6,930 bases of DNA. It comes from Bacteroidota bacterium (GTDB lineage Bacteria > Bacteroidota > Bacteroidia > Flavobacteriales_D > Crocinitomicaceae). The DNA lies in contig VGMK01000109.1 of assembly GCA_016866375.1 (NCBI GenBank), positions 1 to 6,930 of the forward strand, given 5' to 3'. A program made the position numbers and the translations under genes. Within the stretch, counting starts at the first letter, position 1. Every line of letters starts with the position of its first letter. The notes beneath the pieces are model-generated. The model saw nothing but the letters and a program-made list of their open reading frames with translations. It was not told where the DNA came from and ran no database searches. This document shows, in pieces, positions 1 to 5,513 of this stretch.

Positions 1-119
1 TTCACTGCTAGAACATTTCGAGCAAGACCTTCAGAGATACTTTTAGCAATTTCAATAGCGTTTATTCCACTTTCGTATCCACGTATATTGCCGTCCGGAA
101 ACGTGATATTAATCCTCAT
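1..119 (-). CDS. thrS: Threonyl-tRNA synthetase, N-terminal part (cut by left edge)
   Basis: Only the first 39 codons are present, beginning at ATG 119 on the minus strand; the rest lies beyond position 1. The translation starts MRINITFPDGNIRGYESGIN and continues through AIEIAKSISEGLARNVLAV. This is the typical opening of the TGS domain of bacterial threonyl-tRNA synthetase: the FPDG turn, then the (A/G)xEIAKSIS helix, then GLA...VLA. The full enzyme charges tRNA-Thr with threonine in the cytoplasm, and the TGS domain precedes the editing and catalytic domains, which are not visible here. A -7 promoter box lies 9 bases upstream, so the gene probably has its own promoter and a very short leader. 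RelA/SpoT also carries a TGS domain, but there it is internal, whereas here the domain is at the very N-terminus with ThrS-specific wording. Confidence 0.93.
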   Translation of the reverse strand, partial: MRINITFPDGNIRGYESGINAIEIAKSISEGLARNVLAV

Positions 120-128
120 TTTTTTTTG

Positions 129-136
129 CAAAGATA
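129..136 (-). promoter_or_regulatory. thrS promoter, -7 box TATCTTTG
   Basis: Read on the minus strand, this is TATCTTTG, an exact fit to the Bacteroidota -7 consensus TAnnTTTG, followed by C and a run of eight A before the thrS ATG. A weak -33 candidate, GTGG at 157-160, lies 20 bases upstream; it is not a good match. Only 9 bases separate the box from the start codon, so transcription would begin within a few bases of the ATG. Assignment is from consensus and position only. Confidence 0.6.
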
Positions 137-166
137 CGCCGAATCAAATTAAGTTTCCACGATTTT

Positions 167-970
167 TCATGCTTTTGACAATTTATTCAAAATGACACGA
201 ACATCTTTTTGTATATTTTTAATTCCAGTAACCAGGTCGCCACTATCCAATCCAGCCTCAGGAAGCTCGGAGGCAATGAGTGTTACAAATTTCCAAATTT
301 CAATGACATCCTCAACTCTCACCTGAAAAGGTTCAAAAATAGGATTTGATGAAACCAGCAAAAATCCTTTATTTTCGTTTAACTCGTTGTGCAATATTTT
401 AAAAACAATTCCATCATTTTTAGTCAGAACGATACAGGCCGTTCCCGATTTTATTAAGGTCCAATCTTGAATAAATTCGCCAACAATGTATGAGCCCGAA
501 GGAACTGGGAACATGGAATCACCCTCAATCTGAAAGGCTCGATACTTTTTTTCTTTAGAGAGAAAAGGTAGTTGCATCACAGGCAGATTCTTAATAAAGC
601 TCACATCAGAGTAACCGCTAGTATACCCAGCCCTGGCCTTCTGCGGAATCATTTCAACCACCTCGCTGTTTTGAGCATCTACCAACGCCGTAAGCACCCT
701 TAAAGTCGTTCCCTTTGCTTCCTTTTTCCATGCTCCTTCAAATTGGAACCATTCGGTATCTGAGAAAGAAGAGAAATCCGTTTTCAATAGCTCATCAATG
801 GAAACATCGTAAAAATTACTGAAAGCTATTAATCCCTCAATACCTGGGGAAGCAACACTATTTTCGTAGCCACTGTATGTGGAACGATTTGTTCCTAGTG
901 CACTGGCAACCTCTTCCTGAGATTTTCCCTTTCTCTTTCTAAGGGCCTTGAGATTTTGACCTATCATCAT
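167..970 (-). CDS. XRE-family repressor with LexA/S24 self-cleavage domain
   Basis: The 267-residue protein starts at ATG 970 (a second ATG at 967 is equally possible). Residues about 4-62 form an XRE helix-turn-helix: NLKALRKRKGKSQEEVA, then the recognition-helix region TNRSTYSGYENS. Residues about 110-225 match the LexA/UmuD/S24 fold. The Ala114-Gly115 bond in KARAGYTSGY is in the place of the LexA cleavage site, Ser152 in IEGDSM is the nucleophile, and Lys191 in GIVFKIL is the general base. The 39-residue Ser-Lys spacing is normal for the family. A roughly 40-residue C-terminal tail follows, predicted helical. Such proteins repress a promoter as dimers and inactivate themselves by cleavage, in LexA when RecA filaments form. 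No obvious target such as umuDC or a prophage is nearby, so autoregulation is the simplest guess. A TTG at 988 would extend the frame, but it lies inside the -7 box and is rejected. No specific gene name is justified. Confidence 0.88.
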   Translation of the reverse strand: MMIGQNLKALRKRKGKSQEEVASALGTNRSTYSGYENSVASPGIEGLIAFSNFYDVSIDELLKTDFSSFSDTEWFQFEGAWKKEAKGTTLRVLTALVDAQNSEVVEMIPQKARAGYTSGYSDVSFIKNLPVMQLPFLSKEKKYRAFQIEGDSMFPVPSGSYIVGEFIQDWTLIKSGTACIVLTKNDGIVFKILHNELNENKGFLLVSSNPIFEPFQVRVEDVIEIWKFVTLIASELPEAGLDSGDLVTGIKNIQKDVRVILNKLSKA

Positions 971-985
971 TGAAAATTTAAAAAA

Positions 986-993
986 CAAATTTA
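986..993 (-). promoter_or_regulatory. Promoter of the XRE/S24 repressor, -7 box TAAATTTG
   Basis: On the minus strand this reads TAAATTTG, an exact TAnnTTTG match, 15 bases upstream of ATG 970. No convincing -33 element is visible in the surrounding, almost purely A/T sequence (971-1045). The box overlaps the TTG at 988 that would otherwise extend the repressor frame, which supports the ATG at 970 or 967. In DNA this AT-rich an eight-base degenerate match is easier to find by chance, hence the moderate confidence. Confidence 0.5.
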
Positions 994-1021
994 TAAAAAA
1001 TATTTATTTTTTAATCTTTTT

Positions 1022-1042
1022 ATTGATTATTTTTTGATCAAT
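1022..1042. repeat. AT-rich inverted repeat between TonB-like gene and repressor gene
   Basis: ATTGAT at 1022-1027 and ATCAAT at 1037-1042 are perfect reverse complements separated by 9 bases. The right arm overlaps an 8-base palindrome, TTGATCAA, at 1034-1041. The repeat lies about 30-50 bases upstream of the repressor's -7 box and just past the stop codon of the TonB-like gene. It could be an operator for the adjacent helix-turn-helix repressor, or a weak stem at the end of the upstream transcript. It lacks the GC-rich stem and T tract of an intrinsic terminator. Chance occurrence is possible in such AT-rich DNA. Confidence 0.3.
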
Positions 1043-1045
1043 TAA

Positions 1046-1810
1046 CTATTGAGAAACGAACTTATATTGAATGTAGCCCATTTGACTATCCTCAGTTATT
1101 GTTGAAATATTGAATCGACTCATTTGTGCATATTTTTTTGCTTGTTCTTTCATACAGGAATTTCCTGTTGATTTAGCATTATCGATCGTTGCTTTTACAA
1201 CCCTTCCATCTTTACCGACAAGAATATTTACAATAACAAGACCCGAACCTCTACCGCATGTATATCCTGGATTGCGAACATACCAATTGTCGCCGTTAAA
1301 AGCCGTCCTTCCCGTTAAACTAAAGCTAACCATAACATCTCCTTTAGCTTGATTATTCGATGTTCCTGGAGAATTTTTATTCGTTTCGGATGCAGGTAAT
1401 GGGGGTGGTGAGGTATCTTTCTCCTTTTTTTTTCTTTTCTCAGCGTTTTCTTGAGCCTCTCTCTCGAGTTGCTCCTCAAAATACTTGAACTTTTGCTCTG
1501 AATTTCCTGAAACTGAGTTTGTCACGTCCTGAGACCAATCATCAACAGATTTGTCCCTTTTGTCATTGGCATCTGAGATCACATTTTTCACTTCACCTCC
1601 ATTGGAATTGACTAACTCGAAGCGCTCAATATTTACCTCTTCCAATTTTTTGTCATTTTCAACAATCAGTCGTATTGTTACCTTTGCTGTTTTTTTCTCT
1701 GGCTTACTAATATTTATGGTGGCAAGAACCCCAGCCATTACTAAAATGGTAAACGTTAAGGCAATAGCTAAATAAAAATAATCAGGCTTATTAAATAAAT
1801 TATTACTCAT
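1046..1810 (-). CDS. TonB-like energy transducer / TonB C-terminal domain protein
   Basis: The protein has 254 residues. An N-terminal membrane segment (about residues 11-32, YFYLAIALTFTILVMAGVLA) leaves a short cytoplasmic tail. A long polar linker follows (33-158), with a charged, probably coiled stretch at about 105-132 (FEEQLEREAQENAEKRKKKE) and a short PPPLP motif at 135-139. The C-terminal domain (about 160-254) has the TonB-type strand pattern LVIVNILVGKDGRVVKATI and the motif WYVRNPGYTCG, which I recall from Bacteroidota TonB-like proteins. Cys185 and Cys219 could form a periplasmic disulfide. TonB proteins pass proton-motive energy from ExbB/ExbD to outer-membrane receptors; none of those partners is in the window, so the client is unknown. 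The ATG lies inside the end of the WG-repeat gene (8-base overlap, ATGAGTAA), which implies translational coupling. A run of nine A in the coding strand (1425-1433) encodes the lysine stretch. Family placement is good; transport function is inferred. Confidence 0.8.
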   Translation of the reverse strand: MSNNLFNKPDYFYLAIALTFTILVMAGVLATINISKPEKKTAKVTIRLIVENDKKLEEVNIERFELVNSNGGEVKNVISDANDKRDKSVDDWSQDVTNSVSGNSEQKFKYFEEQLEREAQENAEKRKKKEKDTSPPPLPASETNKNSPGTSNNQAKGDVMVSFSLTGRTAFNGDNWYVRNPGYTCGRGSGLVIVNILVGKDGRVVKATIDNAKSTGNSCMKEQAKKYAQMSRFNISTITEDSQMGYIQYKFVSQ

Positions 1811-3890
1811 GAGCTATGATCCATAACGATTTCGAAGGGATAAAGTAACGTGTTTCATTCGAGTTTTGCAAGAGGAATAAATCGCTACCTTTAACTTGAA
1901 TGGTCTTATTATCGCAAGGGGCAATGATGGTGCCAAATTGGTCTGCCAACCCTAAAAATCCATTTGCATCTAAAATATAATACCCCTCTTTAACCCATTT
2001 CACTGAATTATATTGAACTGAAATAATTTCTTTTCCAGTAAAATCGATTACACCTTGTTTTCCATTTTTCTCAACGATAAACCCTAGTTTATTTAGTGTG
2101 TAAAAGGCGTCATACCTGGGACTTACCTGAACTAAATTTTGACTTAAAAACCCCCATTGATTGTTTGACTTGAATGGAGTGAGAATATTTGTACTTCCCA
2201 TTTCATCGAATTGGGGTTTTAATTGGATTTTACCGTTTATGTCCATGCTCCCGAACTTTCCTTTTTGAGAGAAGGTAGTTACATTCTGATGAAAGGAAAT
2301 AATTTCAAATAGTTTAGGTGAATACTCAAATGATAGGGCAATGTGCTTTGATCCATTAAACTTACATATTTGTAATTCTTTTGCTTTTTTGACGAGCATC
2401 AGTCCCTTTGATGCATCCAAGACTTTCAAGCGCTCGTAGATTGGGTTCACAATAATTCCTTTCTTAGCATCATAGATGCCGTATTTGTCCGATTGCTTAA
2501 CTATAAATAGTGAATCGCTTACAAGCTCGACATCATCAAATTGGATTGGAACAATTTCGGTTAATTTTGAATTTAACACTCCAATTTTTGAATTCAATTT
2601 ACACCTTAAATTTCCATTGGAAAGCGGTGTTATCTCTTGATAAATATCCCTCTTAAGTATGGCTCCTTTGGAGTTGTGAAATCTATATCCCAGTGTATCT
2701 TGAAAAACAAAGACAAGCGGACTTATTCTTTTAATTTCTATGTAGCTCATTGGAACAATCACTTCCCCGGATTTAGAAATTAATCCGAAATACAAGGAAT
2801 CACCTACTATTGTTACATCTTGGTCGAAATCATACAAAGTATTATACAGACAGGATACTACCATTTGATTACGCTTATTGATTGCACCAAATTTTCCTGC
2901 TTGTTGCACCACTGCAATATCGTTCTTAAAAAAAGATACGTCCTCATAAGAAGGAGGTATCCGAACTTCTCCCCTTTCATTTATAAATCCAAAAAAACCA
3001 TCTTTTTCGAATGGAAATAAATCCTCGTTCAAAAGCGCTATGTCACGAATTAATTCATCCGCAAATGGATAATTTGGAAATTCTCTCCTGAAATCGTCAA
3101 TTTTATTATAGTTCCATTCTTCCGTGTACAGTTTATAAATAGCCTGCCAAGCCTGTTGCACCCACGGTTGATTGGGATAATTTTCAATATATCGTTGAAG
3201 TTCAGGTATGCGCTGTGTTTTTTCATAAATGGAAAAAATAGAAAACTGAACTTGTTCAATTTTACAGTTGTCCACGTGTTCTTTTGCAAACAATTCGAGA
3301 TATTCCAGATTTTCAAAAGGAACAAATTCGTTATATTGAAATTCACAGAATAACTCTTTCGCCTTGGGTATAAAGAATGAATTTGGATACAATTCTATGA
3401 ATTCTTTAACGTTCTCTGATTTTCTCGTTTGAATAATGTGCGAAATGATTAAACTGTCTCGGTAATAGGTTGCCCTCTCGATGTTTGATGAGAGGTTGTA
3501 TTTTTCAATATAGTGTGTCCAACCCTCAGCTGTTGGCCAGTTCAATAATTTCTCAAATTCTAAATTAGCTGACAAACATTTAATTTCTTCTAATCGGATG
3601 GAGTCAACTTGACATAATTCCGCTTTTTTTTTCGCAAAACCAGACTGCTTGCCCCACAAATTGAGTGCAAGATTTGCGCCCTCATATGCCTTTTCATATT
3701 CTCCCTTAGTGAAAAAAAAACGTGCGAGTCCCGCATTTTTTAGGAACTCATTTTTACTTATTCTTTCAAAAAAATTTTGTGATGAAGCGTAATTTTCTTT
3801 TACAAGTTCATTACAACCGCATTTGAAGCGTTGAGAATATGCTGAAAAAATTGTTGTTAAGAATAAAGAGACAATTACCCAAAGCTTCAT
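1803..3890 (-). CDS. Secreted TPR-like / WG-repeat protein of unknown function
   Basis: I chose ATG 3890 (695 residues): it overlaps the nadE stop as ATGA and begins directly with a signal peptide (MKLWVIVSLFLTTIFSAYSQ, cleavage probably near residues 19-20). An upstream GTG-frame extension into nadE is less likely. A CGC motif (Cys24, Cys26) follows the signal. Residues about 35-285 are helical and TPR-like, with recurring units such as FIELYPNSFF (164-173), YIENYPNQPW (234-243) and FRREFPNYPF (267-276). Residues about 292-660 carry roughly nine or ten degenerate WG-type repeats: GFFGFINERGEVRIPPSYEDV, GKFGAINKRN, YFGLISKSGEVIVP, DKYGIYDAKKGIIVNPIYE, GKFGSMDINGKIQLKPQFDE, NQWGFLSQ and GKQGVIDFTGKEIISVQY. 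WG repeats usually form beta-rich binding or scaffold structures; no catalytic motif is visible. The protein is probably periplasmic or surface-exposed. It is coupled to nadE upstream and to the TonB-like gene downstream. Two nine-base homopolymers (3624-3632, 3712-3720) lie in its N-terminal coding part. Confidence 0.85.
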   Translation of the reverse strand: MKLWVIVSLFLTTIFSAYSQRFKCGCNELVKENYASSQNFFERISKNEFLKNAGLARFFFTKGEYEKAYEGANLALNLWGKQSGFAKKKAELCQVDSIRLEEIKCLSANLEFEKLLNWPTAEGWTHYIEKYNLSSNIERATYYRDSLIISHIIQTRKSENVKEFIELYPNSFFIPKAKELFCEFQYNEFVPFENLEYLELFAKEHVDNCKIEQVQFSIFSIYEKTQRIPELQRYIENYPNQPWVQQAWQAIYKLYTEEWNYNKIDDFRREFPNYPFADELIRDIALLNEDLFPFEKDGFFGFINERGEVRIPPSYEDVSFFKNDIAVVQQAGKFGAINKRNQMVVSCLYNTLYDFDQDVTIVGDSLYFGLISKSGEVIVPMSYIEIKRISPLVFVFQDTLGYRFHNSKGAILKRDIYQEITPLSNGNLRCKLNSKIGVLNSKLTEIVPIQFDDVELVSDSLFIVKQSDKYGIYDAKKGIIVNPIYERLKVLDASKGLMLVKKAKELQICKFNGSKHIALSFEYSPKLFEIISFHQNVTTFSQKGKFGSMDINGKIQLKPQFDEMGSTNILTPFKSNNQWGFLSQNLVQVSPRYDAFYTLNKLGFIVEKNGKQGVIDFTGKEIISVQYNSVKWVKEGYYILDANGFLGLADQFGTIIAPCDNKTIQVKGSDLFLLQNSNETRYFIPSKSLWIIAHE

Positions 3891-4666
3891 TTTAACTGGC
3901 TTTTCATCCAAGAAGGAATGATACAAACTGGAATTGGTTGCATTTTGTGCTGATTCATTGCATTAAATTTCTTGTAGATGCTTAAAACTGCAACTTGTCT
4001 TTCCGAAAGATTTGTAAGGTCCCCAGTATACTCCATGGCCCATTCCAACTCAGGGTAGCTTGCGCCAATTTGATCTTCATCTGTACGACCATCTTCCCAC
4101 AATCCATCGGTAGGTTTGGCATTCAAAATCTGAGGAATTACACCAACCTCTTTCGCTAATTTAAACACTTCGGTTTTAGTTAAATCAGCGATTGGACTTA
4201 TATCTACTCCACCGTCTCCATATTTTGTGTAAAAACCAATTCCAAAATCTTCAACTTTATTTCCAGTACCCACAACAAGGCATCTGTGCGCCTGTGCCAC
4301 AGCATATAAGGTTGTCATTCTTAACCTTGATCGAGAATTAGCCAATGCCAAAAAATCTTGTTGAACAAGTTCAGGTAAAACTTTATTGAATTCATCGAAT
4401 ACCGTGGTAAGAGGTAATTGAATTGAGGAAACATTCTTAAAGTTCTCTTCAAGATGAGCTATTTGAAGGCATGCTCTCGAAAACTCATCTTTAGTTTGTC
4501 TAATAGGCATATTCAAAAGCACAACTTTCTTACTTGTTTTTGCACACAAGTTTGCAGTCAACGCGGAATCAACGCCACCGGATATGCCAATGACAAAACC
4601 CTCACATTTTGACCGGTTAAGATAGTCAAGGAGCCAAGATAGAATAAAATCCTGTAAACATTGCAC
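3887..4666 (-). CDS. nadE: NAD+ synthetase, ammonia-dependent
   Basis: This 259-residue cytoplasmic enzyme makes NAD+ from nicotinic acid adenine dinucleotide, ATP and ammonia, the last step of NAD biosynthesis. The PP-loop SGGVDSAL is at residues 29-36. Other family landmarks are NSRSRLRMTTLY (110-121), GTGNKVEDFGIGFYTKYGDG (133-152), DISPIADLTKTEV (155-167) and PTDGLWEDGRTDEDQIG (185-201). The length fits the short form without a glutaminase domain, so free ammonia is the expected nitrogen donor. The start is a GTG at 4666. No ATG exists in frame before the upstream stop at 4688-4690, and homologues begin at about this point. The GTG lies 2 bases after the stop of the PorT-like gene, and the gene's own TGA overlaps the next ATG (ATGA), so it is an internal operon gene. 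nadE beside gldB is, as I recall, a common arrangement in Flavobacteriia. Confidence 0.97.
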   Translation of the reverse strand: MQCLQDFILSWLLDYLNRSKCEGFVIGISGGVDSALTANLCAKTSKKVVLLNMPIRQTKDEFSRACLQIAHLEENFKNVSSIQLPLTTVFDEFNKVLPELVQQDFLALANSRSRLRMTTLYAVAQAHRCLVVGTGNKVEDFGIGFYTKYGDGGVDISPIADLTKTEVFKLAKEVGVIPQILNAKPTDGLWEDGRTDEDQIGASYPELEWAMEYTGDLTNLSERQVAVLSIYKKFNAMNQHKMQPIPVCIIPSWMKSQLK

Positions 4667-4668
4667 GG

Positions 4669-5472
4669 TTAGAATAGCAGACTCAATTTAAAGATGAACT
4701 GATTTTGTGTTGCTTTATTCGATAGATAAACTTTTTGATTTGCATCGTTACGTTCGTAAAGGGTCTTGTTTTCAGGTTTCCTATCCAAATAAAGCGGGGT
4801 GATACCGTAGAAATAACCGAATTCAAGAGCTAAACTGGTTGATTCCAAAAATTGCCACTCTGCTCCGCCAGAAATCCCAACAGCACTGCGAAAGAGAAAC
4901 ACTTCGCCTGGGCTTTCAAATTTCAAATTCTCATCATTTGCAATGTGCTGGGCGGAATCTGTTACATTCACGCCTTCGTCATTCATCAAGCTGCTAATTA
5001 AAATTGAATTACGTAATCCAAACTTTGCAAAATAACGAAAATTACCTACATGTTCAGTTCGGAAAAGCAACATTAACGGAACGGTTGCATAGATCGTTTT
5101 TTGATTTCTGCTCTGAAGGTAAAAAGTTCCTTCTTTATCACCCGAATTGGATTCTGTTAAAATTTGATTCGAAGTGAAATCATAAAAAATTGAGTCTTCA
5201 GTTTGGAATCTGGCTCCATCAAAATCGAACTCCAAACCCGATGAAATTCCTAAAGTTGAAGAACCTTTGAAGGATGAATTGAAAATAAATCCTATTCCTA
5301 CATTGGAATTTGAGCCATCTTTATTGAATTTCTTCAAGAGTCCGGGAGAAATTAAGTTAAACCCGGCATTGGCCGTCAAGCCTCCCTGAATTCTTTTACC
5401 ACCGTCGCTTTGTGCAATCGAAGAGAATATTGATAGTGAGATTATTGTGATGCAAAAAAATTTTATCATCAT
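4669..5472 (-). CDS. PorT-like outer-membrane beta-barrel protein
   Basis: The protein has 267 residues. It starts at ATG 5472, or at the adjacent ATG 5469. It has a Sec signal peptide (residues 1-20, MMIKFFCITIISLSIFSSIA, cleavage before QSDGG). The rest shows alternating hydrophobic and polar strands typical of a small barrel: GLTANAGFNLISP, NVGIGFIFNSSF, TLGISSGLEFDF, YATVPLMLLFRT, YFAKFGLRNSILIS, LALEFGYFYGITPLYL and a terminal strand QFIFKLSLLF ending in phenylalanine, as outer-membrane barrels usually do. The layout fits the Bacteroidota outer-membrane barrel family that includes PorT, a component needed for type IX secretion in Porphyromonas. Many paralogues of this family exist, so I do not assign porT itself. 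It is the first gene of the leftward operon, expressed from the palindromic promoter shared with gldB. Confidence 0.78.
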   Translation of the reverse strand: MMIKFFCITIISLSIFSSIAQSDGGKRIQGGLTANAGFNLISPGLLKKFNKDGSNSNVGIGFIFNSSFKGSSTLGISSGLEFDFDGARFQTEDSIFYDFTSNQILTESNSGDKEGTFYLQSRNQKTIYATVPLMLLFRTEHVGNFRYFAKFGLRNSILISSLMNDEGVNVTDSAQHIANDENLKFESPGEVFLFRSAVGISGGAEWQFLESTSLALEFGYFYGITPLYLDRKPENKTLYERNDANQKVYLSNKATQNQFIFKLSLLF

Positions 5473-5488
5473 AGTACTGGGATTTATT

Positions 5489-5496
5489 TATTTTTG
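5489..5496 (+). promoter_or_regulatory. gldB promoter, -7 box TATTTTTG (right-facing half of palindrome)
   Basis: TATTTTTG is an exact TAnnTTTG match on the plus strand, 17 bases before the TTG start of gldB, which predicts a leader of roughly 10-13 bases. No clear TTTG-type -33 element is present about 19-20 bases upstream. It forms the left half of the perfect palindrome at 5489-5504. Confidence 0.6.
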
Positions 5497-5504
5497 CAAA
5501 AATA
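5497..5504 (-). promoter_or_regulatory. Promoter of the PorT-like/nadE operon, -7 box TATTTTTG
   Basis: Read on the minus strand this is again TATTTTTG, an exact TAnnTTTG match, 24 bases upstream of ATG 5472. The predicted leader is about 18-20 bases. It is the right half of the 16-base palindrome, immediately abutting the plus-strand box. Because the downstream genes are overlapping or separated by 2 bases, this is probably the main promoter for nadE, the WG-repeat gene and the TonB-like gene as well. No good -33 element is evident. Confidence 0.6.
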
Positions 5505-5513
5505 ACAAAAGTC

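Noticed and set aside
971..988. TTG at 988 as start of the XRE/S24 repressor, giving six extra residues
   Set aside because: The TTG is part of the TAAATTTG -7 box, and the helix-turn-helix family normally begins at about MIGQNLK, matching ATG 970 or 967.
1022..1045. Intrinsic terminator after the TonB-like gene
   Set aside because: The stem is only six A/T-rich pairs with no GC core, and no T tract follows it in the minus-strand direction.
1110..1775. Two plus-strand open frames of 74-80 codons
   Set aside because: Both are antisense to the TonB-like gene, whose domain structure is coherent on the minus strand.
3891..3926. Upstream start for the WG-repeat protein inside nadE
   Set aside because: The twelve added residues would precede a clean signal peptide that starts at ATG 3890, and the ATGA overlap with the nadE stop is a standard coupling arrangement.
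3887..3950. Frameshift or fusion between nadE and the WG-repeat gene
   Set aside because: Both proteins are full length with proper ends; the overlap is a four-base start/stop junction.
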